A stretch of DNA of 64,000 bases from JACRLV01 sp045863555 (lineage in GTDB: Bacteria; Planctomycetota; Phycisphaerae; UBA1845; Fen-1342): NCBI GenBank assembly GCA_045863555.1, contig BTUU01000010.1:62001-126000 (forward strand), read 5' to 3'. The translations under genes were made by a program, and so were the position numbers. The notes beneath the pieces are model-generated. The model had not been told where the DNA came from. It saw only the letters and a program-made list of their open reading frames with translations, and ran no database searches. Shown here one piece after another: positions 32,455-41,452 of this stretch. Numbering within the stretch: the stretch's first letter is position 1; every line of letters starts with the position of its first letter.

Positions 32455-35366
32455 CATGCGCCGAAGTTCGCCAGCAGCGTCGCCAGATCCTGAAGCGCGA
32501 TGCAGCCGCTGGCGTCGAAATCGGCGGCCCCGTTGAAATTCGCGTCGCCGGCGCAGGCGCCGAACGCGCTCAGGAGCGTGGCGAGGTCCTGAAGATCAAC
32601 GTCCCCGTCGCCGTCGATGTCGCCCGGCGCGCCGCCGCTGTCGCACACGAGCGCGGGCCCGACCACGCGGATGTTGTCGACATGCCAGCCGCGGAACGCG
32701 TTCATGTACGTGTTCATCGAGTCGAAGCGCCACTCGAGCCGCCCGGTTGTGCCGGCGTGCAGGTCGAGGTTGAACGACTGCGTCCGGGCGCTGCGGTGAT
32801 CGGTGAACCAGTGGATCGGCGCGGCGGGGCCGGTGGAACGCACCCACCAGAGCTGCGCCTGGTCGTCGTCGCCGTAGGCGCCGTCGGGGTATTCCGTATC
32901 GAGCGCGGAGCAGAACGAAACGCTGATATGTTGTCCGGCCTGGAGCGAGGGCAACGTGAAGTTCGGCGAACGGAGAACGCCCGCCACGCGCGCACCCGTA
33001 TTGAACGTGCAGTTGGAGTCCTGACCGAAATACGCCCACGCGCCGCTGCCGCAGGCGCCGGTCGGGAGACAGGCGGTGGAAGTGACGTGCCACAGGCCGG
33101 TCGTCGTCCAGCCGGCGGGCAGGCCGGCCTCGAAGTCGAGCGCGAGCAGCTCAGCATCTTCGATGACGCCGACCCGCGTCGTGAGATAGTGGCCTGGCGC
33201 ACCGGCCGGATGCCGCAGGGTCGTGCCGCCGGTTCCGGTCGCTTCGAGATAGAACTGCGGCGTATCGGTGCACGCGAGCGGCGGCAGCATGGCCAGGTAA
33301 TCGTCGCCGGAGACGCGAATGAGCGCGACCGGCTCGAATGGGGCCGCGGGCGCGCGGCGGAGCCAGAGCGTCTGCGAACCGTCGACGATCTGCTCTTCGC
33401 CGGCGACGATCCGGACGGCGAATTGCGACTCCTCCATCGGCGGCACCTGCGGCGGAACTCCCGCGGGCAGCGTGATCGTGAGCGGCGGCGCGGGGGAATA
33501 GACGATCGCACCCGCCTGCCCGGCGAGCCAGTAGCGGCCGCCCGGCCGCGCATGAATCGTCGAAAAGGACTCCTCGAACTGCGGGTTCAGGTCGGTCCTC
33601 GACCAGCTCGCGCCGCCGTTGACGGAGCGCTTGAGGAAGCCGTGGTACGTGCTGTTGTCGTATCCGACGACGAGGATGTCCGTCGGGCTGGTCATGGCCA
33701 CGTCGTAGTAAATCTCGTTCTGCGGGCATTCCAGCGGCGTCCACGAAGCGCCGCCGTTGACGGTTTTGGCCATATAGCCGTACCAGCCGACGACAAAGCC
33801 GTTGTTTGCGTCGACAAAATCGACGTCGTTGAGGTAGTAGACGTTTCCGGGCATCGTCTGCCACGTGAACGTGTCGCCGTTGTTTGTCGAACGGTAGATG
33901 CGCGTGCCGGCGGTGATCGCCCAGACGCGGTCGGCCACGGCGTCGATCGCGGCGATCGAACCGACGACGGTCTCGATCGGAGTAAAAAAGAAGCCGCCGT
34001 CGGTTGTGCGGAAGAGCGCCGCGTCCGCGCCGCCCAGGCCGGCCACCCAGCCGTTCAGCCCGTCGGTGAACTTGATCGCGGTGATGTCGAGCGCGGCGAG
34101 CTGGCCATAGGGATAGCCGAGCGACGTCCAGTATGTGCCGGCGTCGTCGCTTCGGTAGAAGAGCCCGCCCGCGCCGCCGACGAAGACGGTGCTCTCGTCC
34201 AGGATGTCGACGGCTTCGAGGCCTTCATGTCGCCCGAAGACTTCACCGGTCTCGCGCAGCCGCGTGACGGACCAGTGACTGCCGCGGTCGAATGTCCGGA
34301 ACACGAACCCATGGTAGGTGACGGCGATACCGAAATCGTCGTCGGCGAAGTCGAGGGCGGTGACTTCGTTGCCGCAGCCGTTGTTCAGGAGCTCCCAGGT
34401 CCAGCCGCCGTCCGTCGTGCGATAGGTGAGTCCCTGGTCGCCGACCACCCACCCGTTCATCTCGTCGAGGAAACGAATCGCCCAATTCGCCGGGAGTACG
34501 CCGAGACCCTCGACGACCGGAAACCACGAGTAGCCGAGATCGAGACTGAGCCAGATGTCGCCGGCGCCGCTGACCGCGCCGAGGGTGGATGTTGCCCCCG
34601 CGCGGGCGAGGTCGCTCGCTCCGTCGAGGAGTCCGAGGGTCGATACCGGGTACCACGTGCGTCCTTCGTCATCGCTCCGGATCGCGTCGAGCCCGTCCAC
34701 TGCGACCGCGGTCGTCGAGTCGATCCACAGCACGTCGTTGACGCCGCCTTCGTAGACGAGCGTCCACGTCGCGCCGCCATCCTCGGTGCGGTAGATCCCG
34801 CCGTCGTGGTAGGGCGTGCTCCGGATGCCGGACGCGAGCCCGACCGCCTCGTCACGAAAGTCCATGCCGAACACGATCGGCGCGTCGGGGTAGCCGCTGC
34901 GAAGCTGCCAGGTCGCCCCGCCGTCGGGAGTCCACGAAACCGCGCCGTTGTAGCCTGCGAAACCGGTCGTCGGCGTGATGAAGTCGAGTTCACGCACCGA
35001 CCCCGCGAGCATCGTCGTCATGCGCGTCCAGGTCTGGCCGCCGTCCGCCGTCCGATATGCGTCCTGGTTGTTTCCGGCGATATAGCCGTGGAGCGGGTCG
35101 GAAAAGAGAATCGTGTAGAACGGATCGCTGCTGAAGGCGTCGCCCATCCGTTTTGTCCACGTCAGCCCGCCGTCGAATGTCTCCATCAGCGTGTGGTTCT
35201 GGCCGACGACGAACCCGTGGGTCGGCGACGTGAACGCAACGCCCCCAAGGCTGCGGCCCGTGGGCCACGGCGACTGGCGAACGAACTGCGCGCAAGCGGA
35301 GCCTGCACCGAGAACCGCCAGGCATGCGGGAAGAATGGACGCGCGGCGACAGACTGCGGTGATCAT
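32454..35366 (-). CDS. Secreted Ycf48-like beta-propeller protein with dockerin-like tail
   Basis: A 970-residue exported protein. The signal peptide ends near residue 27 (LPACLAVLGAGSACAQ). Residues about 35-610 contain many Ycf48/BNR-type propeller blades ending in TxDGGxTW (METFDGGLTWTKR, YRTADGGQTWTR, YRTEDGGATWTL). Residues about 620-730 form another beta domain, and 740-890 a MAM/LamG-like domain (LDFEAGLPAGWTTTGLWHVT). Two dockerin loops close the protein (GDIDGDGDVDLQDLATLLSAFG). It probably acts on the cell surface; no enzyme motif is seen. The ATG at 35366 follows GGAG. The terminator at 32415 borders its 3' end. Confidence 0.85.
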   Translation of the reverse strand: MITAVCRRASILPACLAVLGAGSACAQFVRQSPWPTGRSLGGVAFTSPTHGFVVGQNHTLMETFDGGLTWTKRMGDAFSSDPFYTILFSDPLHGYIAGNNQDAYRTADGGQTWTRMTTMLAGSVRELDFITPTTGFAGYNGAVSWTPDGGATWQLRSGYPDAPIVFGMDFRDEAVGLASGIRSTPYHDGGIYRTEDGGATWTLVYEGGVNDVLWIDSTTAVAVDGLDAIRSDDEGRTWYPVSTLGLLDGASDLARAGATSTLGAVSGAGDIWLSLDLGYSWFPVVEGLGVLPANWAIRFLDEMNGWVVGDQGLTYRTTDGGWTWELLNNGCGNEVTALDFADDDFGIAVTYHGFVFRTFDRGSHWSVTRLRETGEVFGRHEGLEAVDILDESTVFVGGAGGLFYRSDDAGTYWTSLGYPYGQLAALDITAIKFTDGLNGWVAGLGGADAALFRTTDGGFFFTPIETVVGSIAAIDAVADRVWAITAGTRIYRSTNNGDTFTWQTMPGNVYYLNDVDFVDANNGFVVGWYGYMAKTVNGGASWTPLECPQNEIYYDVAMTSPTDILVVGYDNSTYHGFLKRSVNGGASWSRTDLNPQFEESFSTIHARPGGRYWLAGQAGAIVYSPAPPLTITLPAGVPPQVPPMEESQFAVRIVAGEEQIVDGSQTLWLRRAPAAPFEPVALIRVSGDDYLAMLPPLACTDTPQFYLEATGTGGTTLRHPAGAPGHYLTTRVGVIEDAELLALDFEAGLPAGWTTTGLWHVTSTACLPTGACGSGAWAYFGQDSNCTFNTGARVAGVLRSPNFTLPSLQAGQHISVSFCSALDTEYPDGAYGDDDQAQLWWVRSTGPAAPIHWFTDHRSARTQSFNLDLHAGTTGRLEWRFDSMNTYMNAFRGWHVDNIRVVGPALVCDSGGAPGDIDGDGDVDLQDLATLLSAFGACAGDANFNGAADFDASGCIALQDLATLLANFGA

Positions 35367-35569
35367 AAGAACACTCCAGGCGCTGATTCGCGCGGCTCGA
35401 TGCGCGAAACGACACAGATGCACGCCCCAACCGCGCATGCACGCGCCGGTGCGGCGGCGCTGACGCACGATTTGACGCGGAGAGACCCGTGACGGAGGGC
35501 GATCGGCTTTCGCCCCCAGCAGGCAGAGGCAATTGCCGTTCCCGCTGATACCGCGGGGCAAAAGTGGGA

Positions 35570-36487
35570 CTATCGGACGGCCGAAGCTCCAAAGAGCCGA
35601 CGCCGGGCCATATCGGCGAGCACCTGCACGGCCGGGTGCGAGAACCGCCGTTCCACCGAAATGGCGTAGAACTGCTCGGTCACGTCTTCAAGTTCGCCGA
35701 GGCAGGTGAAGTCAAACTGGGTCTTGATTTCGTCGCGGATGCTCATCGAGCCGAAGAGCAGGCCGACGCCGGTCTGGCCGAGAGCCTTGATGAGCGCGCT
35801 GTCGGCGAACTCGCCGATGATGCGCGGGCGGATCTCGAAGCGTTCGAGCCACCGATCGATGGATCGGCGGAGGATCGTGTCGCTCGTGGGCAGAAGAAAC
35901 GGCGCGCCGGCGAGGCCGCGGGGGAAATCCTTCCGATATCGGCCCGCCAGCGCGGGCGGCGCGAAGACGCCGACGCGCGACTCGCCGAGAAGGTGGTTGT
36001 AGGCCCGGACGCGGAGGTGCGGATCGACGGGCGCGTCGGAGAGGACGACGTCGAGCTGGCTGACGGTGAGGCGCGAGATCAACTCGTCGAGATCTTCCTC
36101 GACGGCGACGAGCCGGACCTGCTCCTTCATCTCGAGCACGGGTTGCAGCAGCCGGCTGACGATCAGCTTCGGCAGCACGTTAGCGATGCCGACATGCAGC
36201 CGCGGGCGGTTCTGCGTCGCGTGGCCGCCCTTCAGGTAGTCGGCCAGGTCGCGGCCGATGGAGAACATCTCGTCGGCGTAGCGGAAGACGCCCTGGCCGA
36301 ACTCGGTCAGGGCGAGTCCGCGTCCCTGGCGGCGGAAGAGGCGGTGGCCGATGGAGCGTTCGAGGGCGCGGATCTGGCTGGAAACGGTGGGCTGTGCGAC
36401 GAGGAGCTTCTCGCAGGCGGCGCGCACGCTGCCCTCGCGGGCGACGGTCCAGAAATAGAGCAGGTGGTTGAAGTTGAGGTCGTGCAT
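35570..36487 (-). CDS. nhaR: LysR-type regulator, NhaR-like
   Basis: A 305-residue LysR-family regulator. The N-terminal winged helix HLLYFWTVAREGSVRAACEKLLVAQPTVSSQIRALE and the effector domain (VVLSDAPVDP, IIGEFADSALIKALGQ, FYAISVERRFSHPAVQVL) closely match NhaR, the sodium-responsive activator of nhaA and stress genes. No nhaA antiporter is in the window, so the target is more likely the divergent hpf-htpX pair or a distant gene. The shared intergenic region holds a perfect palindrome. Confidence 0.85.
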   Translation of the reverse strand: MHDLNFNHLLYFWTVAREGSVRAACEKLLVAQPTVSSQIRALERSIGHRLFRRQGRGLALTEFGQGVFRYADEMFSIGRDLADYLKGGHATQNRPRLHVGIANVLPKLIVSRLLQPVLEMKEQVRLVAVEEDLDELISRLTVSQLDVVLSDAPVDPHLRVRAYNHLLGESRVGVFAPPALAGRYRKDFPRGLAGAPFLLPTSDTILRRSIDRWLERFEIRPRIIGEFADSALIKALGQTGVGLLFGSMSIRDEIKTQFDFTCLGELEDVTEQFYAISVERRFSHPAVQVLADMARRRLFGASAVR

Positions 36488-36496
36488 GGCCGGATT

Positions 36497-36537
36497 ATAG
36501 ATCGGTATTTTCGATGAGTCACCTGTGACATATCTAT
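36497..36537. promoter_or_regulatory. Candidate operator between nhaR and hpf
   Basis: The perfect palindrome GTCAC-CT-GTGAC (36518-36529) is flanked by an ATAGAT (36497-36502) and ATCTAT (36532-36537) inverted pair in an AT-rich stretch. It lies 10-50 bases upstream of nhaR, where a LysR regulator would bind to control both directions. Confidence 0.45.
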
Positions 36538-36625
36538 TTGTATTCCATGCGGTGCAGGCAAGACTCAAGGTAGAAAGGCCGCGGCGTGCGAAGGGGCCGC
36601 CGCGCGGAAACAGGAGTCCCAGGAC

Positions 36626-36949
36626 ATGAAAATGAACATCCAGACGCGGGACGAGGAACTGAAAGGGCACGAGGAATTCGTGGAGCGCCGAATGGCGTTC
36701 GCGCTGGCCCGGTTTTCGGGTCGGGTGCGCGAGCTGCGGGTCCGTCTGTCCGATATCAACGCCCACCGGGGCGGGATCGACAAGCAATGCCTGATCGAGG
36801 CGTCGCTGGAGCCGCGCGGCACGCTGATCGTGTCGGTCGAGGACTCGAACATCGAGTCGGCGGTGAGCCGGGCGGCGGATCGGGCGGCACGTCAGCTCGA
36901 CGCCCGGTTCAAGAAGACGCGCGACGTGAAGCGGCGCTCCATCGCCTGA
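36626..36949 (+). CDS. hpf: Ribosome hibernation promoting factor family protein
   Basis: A 107-residue short HPF/RaiA-type protein that should bind the 30S decoding region in slow growth. The beta-alpha-beta start MKMNIQTRDEELKGHEEFVERRMAFALARF, the strand ELRVRLSDIN and the C-terminal helix ESAVSRAADRAARQLDARF match the family. The C-terminal dimerisation domain of long HPF is absent. It is divergent from nhaR and precedes htpX on the same strand by about 40 bases. Confidence 0.85.
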   Translation: MKMNIQTRDEELKGHEEFVERRMAFALARFSGRVRELRVRLSDINAHRGGIDKQCLIEASLEPRGTLIVSVEDSNIESAVSRAADRAARQLDARFKKTRDVKRRSIA

Positions 36950-36996
36950 CGTCTGGACGCTTGAGGACAAACGGTTTCAAAGGAGAAATGAACGGT

Positions 36997-37884
36997 ATGC
37001 GGTTCTGGAATCACACGAAGACGGCTCTGCTGCTCGGCTCGCTGATGGGTCTGTGCATGCTCGTCGGGCACCTGCTGGGCGGCGCGAACGGACTGCTCCT
37101 GGGGCTGATGTTCGGCGGCATCGGCAACGTCATCGCCTACTTCTTCTCGGACAAGATCGCGCTGGCGTCGATGGGCGCGCAGCCCGTCTCGCGCGAGCAG
37201 CTTCCGTGGCTGCACGCGATGATCGAGCGGCTCAGCGAGCGCGCGGGCATCCCCACGCCGCGCATCTACGTCTGCCCGCAGGACGCCCCGAACGCGTTTG
37301 CGACCGGGCGCAACCCTGCCAATAGCGCGGTGGCGATCACCGAGGGCATGCTGCGGAACTTCCCGCGCGAGGAGATCGAGGGTGTCATGGCCCATGAGAT
37401 CGGGCACATCCGCCATCGCGACGTGCTGATCTCGACCATCGCCGCCGTCATGGCCGGCATGCTCAGCTACGCCGGCTACATGCTCATGTTCATGGGCGGC
37501 GGCAACAACCGCGAGAATCAGAGCCCGCTGGGTGCGGTCGGCGCGCTCGTCGCCGTCATCGTCGCTCCGGTCGCGGCGATGATCATCCAGATGGCGATCT
37601 CGCGGCAGCGCGAGTACGCGGCCGATTCGTTCGCGGGCGAGCTATGCGGCGATCCGCGGCGGCTGGCGTATGCCCTACAGCGGCTGGAAGCGGGCAACGC
37701 CCGCGTGCCGACGGAAACGAACCCGTCGTACAACAGCCTGTTCATCGTCGCGCCGCTTTCGGGACGGGGCATGGCGTCGCTCTTCAGTACGCACCCCCCG
37801 ACGCAGAAGCGCATCGCGGCGCTGCTGGAGCAGGCCGAGCGGATGGAGCAGTCGGGCCGCCGGACCTCGGCGGCGTGGGCGTGA
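36997..37884 (+). CDS. htpX: Membrane-bound zinc protease HtpX
   Basis: A 295-residue M48 protease for quality control of membrane proteins. Two N-terminal transmembrane segments (ALLLGSLMGLCMLVGHLL, LLLGLMFGGIGNVIAYFF) precede the active site HEIGH (133-137), with the third ligand in REYAADSFAG. Two more hydrophobic helices follow the active site. AGGAG at 36981-36985 is 11 bases from this ATG but only 2 from the in-frame ATG at 36988, so I prefer 36997. It likely shares a transcript with hpf and the zinc-ribbon gene downstream. Confidence 0.95.
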   Translation: MRFWNHTKTALLLGSLMGLCMLVGHLLGGANGLLLGLMFGGIGNVIAYFFSDKIALASMGAQPVSREQLPWLHAMIERLSERAGIPTPRIYVCPQDAPNAFATGRNPANSAVAITEGMLRNFPREEIEGVMAHEIGHIRHRDVLISTIAAVMAGMLSYAGYMLMFMGGGNNRENQSPLGAVGALVAVIVAPVAAMIIQMAISRQREYAADSFAGELCGDPRRLAYALQRLEAGNARVPTETNPSYNSLFIVAPLSGRGMASLFSTHPPTQKRIAALLEQAERMEQSGRRTSAAWA

Positions 37885-37926
37885 CGGGTGTTGCTGGAAG
37901 ACGTTGAAAGACGGCAAGGAGTGAAC

Positions 37927-38220
37927 ATGAAGTGTCCGAAATGTCAGACGGGATTGACGATCGCCGATCGGCAGGGTGTCGAGATCGACTTTTGTCCAAG
38001 TTGTCGCGGTGTGTGGCTTGATCGCGGCGAACTGGACAAGATCGTCGACCGGGCCGCGGCGTACTCGGGCGGCCCGCCGCCCGTGCCGTCGCGGCGCGAG
38101 CGGGATGACGACGATCACGACTACGAGGACGACGACGATCGAAACCGCCGGCAGGATCGCACAGCGGCGACAAAGCCCCGGAAGCGCTCGTGGCTCGGCG
38201 ATCTGCTCGACTTTGACTGA
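37927..38220 (+). CDS. TFIIB-type zinc ribbon protein
   Basis: A 97-residue protein with an N-terminal zf-TFIIB domain: CPKCQTGL...IDFCPSCRGVWLDRGELDKIV (residues 3-41), typical of small bacterial zinc-ribbon proteins. It is followed by an acidic, low-complexity linker (DDDDHDYEDDDD) and a basic tail ending SWLGDLLDFD. The ATG at 37927 has AGGAG upstream. It sits 42 bases behind htpX and may assist membrane protein quality control, but this is inference from position. Confidence 0.8.
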   Translation: MKCPKCQTGLTIADRQGVEIDFCPSCRGVWLDRGELDKIVDRAAAYSGGPPPVPSRRERDDDDHDYEDDDDRNRRQDRTAATKPRKRSWLGDLLDFD

Positions 38221-38359
38221 CCGTGGGCGGCAAAGGCCGGGCTCGGCCGCGGTGACCGGTGCGTGAAAACCCGCACCCTCGCGCGGCCGGCCCGGCCGCG
38301 CGACCCTCCCGCCACTTCCTGCCGCCGGAACGACGGGGCATCCGCTTTCACTTCCGTGA

Positions 38360-39400
38360 TCAATCCAGCATCCAGCGCAGCATCTCGGGCAGCTTGTCCG
38401 CGAGCCAGCGGACCTTGCGCTTGAGCATCATCAGTACGCCGTAGCCCTGAAGCTGGCCCAGCGAGCCCGTGGCGGCGATCGGATGAACGCACTCGGCGAT
38501 GGCGGACTCGATGATGAGGTGCGGCAGCGCCTCGCGCTGCGCGGGGGTGAGCGGTAGGCGCGTGAGGTAGCCGCGAAAGAAGCGCCGCATGCGCGTCAGG
38601 TCGAAGAAGTCCGGCCAGTCGATCGGATCTCCGGCCGAGCGGAGGATCGAGAACTGGAGCAGGCCGTTCGCGATGTCGCAGACCCGCGGCGCGGGCCGGA
38701 CCGCGTCGAAATCGAGCACCACGCAGACTTTGTCGTGTGAGAAGAGCATGTTCCCGGGGTGCCAGTCGCCGTGGTTGATCGTCTGCCGCCACTCCAGGAA
38801 ACCCAGCTCGCCCGCCTTCGCCGCGGCGTCTTCGTAGCGCTCGTAGAGCTCCTGCGTGGTCGAGAGCAGTTCGGCTTCGTGTCCGACGACGGAATCGTGG
38901 CTGGCGACGGTCGTCGGGATGGAATTCAGTCCCGACTTCACGCTCGAAAGGTCGTGGAAACTTGACGCCACCGGCTGCCAGCCGGTGTCCAGCTCCGCGG
39001 CGTGATGGTGAAACCGGGCAAGCGTGCGGCCCGCGTGCGTCGTCTCGCCCAGCGATTCCGAATAGCGCTGCCCGTCGAGAAACTCGAAGACCTCGTAGAC
39101 CCGGTTCTGGTGCGTGACAAGCGTCTGGCCGTCGCGCGTCGTGACGAGCCGGGGAACGGAAAAGCCGCGTTCGTGCAGGTGCCGCAGCAGGGCGTGGGTG
39201 AATTCGACGCGCTCGGGCTTGTCGCGCCCGGCGGCCCGGCGCTTGAGCAGATAGCGGCCGGTCGGCGCAGCGAGGAGCAGCTTGGGCGACTGGCGCGACC
39301 CGCGGGCGAATTCGCGGGCCGATTCGATGATCCCCACGTCGTAATGGCTCAGAACCACCGCGAGTTCGTCAGGGGCGAAGTGCTCGCGCTGAGCCATCAC
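38360..39400 (-). CDS. Aminoglycoside phosphotransferase-fold kinase
   Basis: A 346-residue protein of the APH/choline kinase superfamily. The catalytic loop is INHGDWHPGNMLF (HxDxxxxN type) and the metal-binding Asp is in VVLDFDAVR. Upstream, YLLKRR supplies the ATP-binding lysine and YEVFEFLDGQRY the hinge. It is not a recognised resistance enzyme; relatives phosphorylate small molecules such as homoserine or act in spore-coat-like (CotS) contexts. Two ATGs (39400, 39397) are equivalent. It begins 10 bases after the dockerin protein gene on the same strand, so they may be cotranscribed. Confidence 0.82.
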   Translation of the reverse strand: MMAQREHFAPDELAVVLSHYDVGIIESAREFARGSRQSPKLLLAAPTGRYLLKRRAAGRDKPERVEFTHALLRHLHERGFSVPRLVTTRDGQTLVTHQNRVYEVFEFLDGQRYSESLGETTHAGRTLARFHHHAAELDTGWQPVASSFHDLSSVKSGLNSIPTTVASHDSVVGHEAELLSTTQELYERYEDAAAKAGELGFLEWRQTINHGDWHPGNMLFSHDKVCVVLDFDAVRPAPRVCDIANGLLQFSILRSAGDPIDWPDFFDLTRMRRFFRGYLTRLPLTPAQREALPHLIIESAIAECVHPIAATGSLGQLQGYGVLMMLKRKVRWLADKLPEMLRWMLD

Positions 39401-39409
39401 AAGGGACCG

Positions 39410-40726
39410 TCACTCTCCGAGCACGAGTTCGACGAAGCGGCGGATGTCCGCCTCGTCAAGCCGGCCGTCGCCGTTCACGTCGCCGCGGCGGAGGCGATCG
39501 ATCGTCGGAAAGCGCTGCTGATACGCGGCCGGATCGGCGAGCGCCAGGATGAACGTCTCGATGTCGCTCTTGTCGATCGCATCATCGTCGTTCATGTCGC
39601 CGAGCAGTTCATAGGCGGCGACGAGCGTCGCCGAGCGGTCGATCGACAGCGTGAGCAGCGCGGAGTCGTGCAGCAGCGGCCTGCCGTCGAGCGACCAGTG
39701 CGAGAACACGAGTCGCCCGAATCGCGGCGCGGCGGCGAAGGCGGCTGATTCGCCGACAAGGAACCGGACCGACTCGCCGGACGGCACGGGCTCGACGACG
39801 AACGAAAGATCATCCGCGAGCGCGACCGCGAAATGCTGCCCTTCGGCCGGAGTCGCTTCGATGGCGATACTCGCGATCCGCGCCGGGTCCGCTTCCGGAG
39901 CATAGTGCGCCACGGCGGGCTGGCCGGAATCGAGTTCGTGCCGAATGGCGCGGCGGGTCTCATTCGTCCGCTCGCCGCCGAGATCCCAGCGGACGAACGG
40001 ATGTCCGCCGATCTCGGCCGGTGCGACAAGCCGGATCGACCGTCCCGGCACGAGAAAGGTCGCGGGCGATTCCACGCGGCGCTCGGCGAGGATCGAATCG
40101 GTGATGATCGCGAACAGCCCGCCGTCGAGCGGCTCCGAGTCAAGCTGGACGCGCGACCAGCCGCCGCCGGGCGTTCCCGCGACCGACACTGCACGGACCA
40201 GCCAGCCGCCGGGGCCGCCGCGCGGCGCGAGGCGGATTCGAATCGAACCCGCGCCCGCAAACGGCGGAATGCTGAGCAGGCGCGGACCGGCCCCGGCCTG
40301 CGCGTCGATCAGCCCGATCGGCCGCCAGCCGCCCTGTTCGTCGGACCACTCCAGGGCGAGCGGGGGCGGCGGCGGGTCGCCGGTGGGTGCGGCGTCGATC
40401 TGGACCGCGATCTCGCTCATTCCGGCGACGGAGATCGGCCGCGTGACGAGGGCGGCGGCCTCGGGGGCGTCGCAGCCGAGGCGGAGGACGAAATCGCCGC
40501 CCGCGTCGAGCACTTCGCCATTCAGAACGGCCCATTTCCGGGGATCGAGACCGATCGCGCTCACCTGGTCGAGGAAAACGACGGCCCGGATGGAAGCGGC
40601 CTGGGTTTGGGCTGGAACCGGAGCGGGTGGAGGCGCAGGCAGCGCGAACTGCTGGGCCATCGTGCGACCGATGCACATGCCGAGGCCCGCCAGCAGCGGC
40701 ACGAGTCGAAGGGTGGCGTTGCCCAT
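39410..40726 (-). CDS. Secreted protein with dockerin-like C-terminus
   Basis: A 438-residue exported protein. The signal peptide spans residues 1-25 (LRLVPLLAGLGMCIGRTMAQQ) and is followed by a Pro/Ala-rich linker. About 45-370 is beta-rich with several strand-turn blocks such as LEWSDEQGGWRPIGLIDAQ and a repeated H-x-x-L-D-G-type element; I do not recognise a named domain. The tail holds two EF-hand-like dockerin loops, GDMNDDDAIDKSDIETFI and GDVNGDGRLDEADIRRFVELVLG. The ATG at 40726 has GGAGG. It may be co-expressed with the kinase-fold gene downstream. Confidence 0.75.
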   Translation of the reverse strand: MGNATLRLVPLLAGLGMCIGRTMAQQFALPAPPPAPVPAQTQAASIRAVVFLDQVSAIGLDPRKWAVLNGEVLDAGGDFVLRLGCDAPEAAALVTRPISVAGMSEIAVQIDAAPTGDPPPPPLALEWSDEQGGWRPIGLIDAQAGAGPRLLSIPPFAGAGSIRIRLAPRGGPGGWLVRAVSVAGTPGGGWSRVQLDSEPLDGGLFAIITDSILAERRVESPATFLVPGRSIRLVAPAEIGGHPFVRWDLGGERTNETRRAIRHELDSGQPAVAHYAPEADPARIASIAIEATPAEGQHFAVALADDLSFVVEPVPSGESVRFLVGESAAFAAAPRFGRLVFSHWSLDGRPLLHDSALLTLSIDRSATLVAAYELLGDMNDDDAIDKSDIETFILALADPAAYQQRFPTIDRLRRGDVNGDGRLDEADIRRFVELVLGE

Positions 40727-40865
40727 GCGCAGACTACCTCCGCGGCTCCTCCAGTAGTCTAATCGGGTATGGGGCCGTATGCCCCCCTTTTTTTCTTTTT
40801 CTGTGGATGGTCGCCGCGGCCTTGAATCGCCTTCCAAAACGCCCGTAGAGGTGTCGGCGGGGGCG

Positions 40866-41195
40866 CTACGCCAGTCCGGCGCGGGCGGCCTTCATCAGGG
40901 CGTCAAGTTCTTCGATCCACCGATCGAAATCCTGGGCCTGCCGGGCCTTGAAACCCTGTTCCATCGCGGCGCCGAGCGTGGTGATATCCGGGTAGCCGTA
41001 CGAGCCGCCCGCGCCCTTCAACTGGTGAGCGAGCGTCTTGAGCCGGTCCCAGGACTGCTCGCGCCACGCTTCACGAAGGCTCTCGATCCGGGCGGGAATC
41101 GCCTCGACGAACTCGGTGACGATATCAGCCATCTCCGGGTCATCCTGGACCAGGCGCGAGATCAGCCGGATCGGTGGTGTCAGGGTTGCGCCCAC
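40866..41195 (-). CDS. Stand-alone histidine phosphotransfer (HPt) protein
   Basis: A 109-residue HPt domain relaying phosphate between a hybrid histidine kinase and a response regulator. The phosphorylated histidine is H57 in LAHQLKGAGGSYGY, in the expected four-helix bundle. The start is a GTG at 41195 with GGGAG 8 bases upstream; no ATG fits. No kinase or regulator gene is adjacent. The nearest receiver in the window is in the fusion protein at 3365. Confidence 0.8.
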   Translation of the reverse strand: MGATLTPPIRLISRLVQDDPEMADIVTEFVEAIPARIESLREAWREQSWDRLKTLAHQLKGAGGSYGYPDITTLGAAMEQGFKARQAQDFDRWIEELDALMKAARAGLA

Positions 41196-41353
41196 GAATC
41201 GTTCTCCCAGGCTCCGCGTCAAGCCCAGACGATCGACCCGGAGCGCCGGGCCGCCGTTTCGCGCTTGACCCGGGAAGTCTTCAAATCGTTTCCGCGTCGG
41301 GGAATAGGGCAAAAGTCTGAACCGTGCTCGCCCGGCTTCGTAAACGGACGGTC

Positions 41354-41405
41354 GGGCGGGTACGATAAGAAGATCAGAGCCCGCCCTCGGACGCCGCAGC
41401 GTCCG
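41354..41405 (+). promoter_or_regulatory. Two hairpins in the glmS leader
   Basis: GGGCGGG (41354-41360) pairs with CCCGCCC (41380-41386), and CGGACGC (41388-41394) with GCGTCCG (41399-41405) around CGCA. They lie 48-99 bases upstream of the glmS start. The known glmS ribozyme core was not recognised. Confidence 0.4.
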
Positions 41406-41452
41406 TGCGCGCGGAGCCGGCGGGTTTCGACCGGGCTGTGGAGGTTTCGTAC

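Noticed and set aside
32403..35492. A 1029-codon plus-strand frame opposite the propeller protein
   Set aside because: The minus-strand frame has signal peptide, propeller blades and dockerin loops; the plus frame has none.
40225..40260. GGATTCGAATCGAACCC resembling a tRNA T-arm on the minus strand
   Set aside because: It lies inside the dockerin protein gene and lacks other arms.
41196..41452. glmS ribozyme
   Set aside because: The conserved core could not be found, only two unrelated hairpins.
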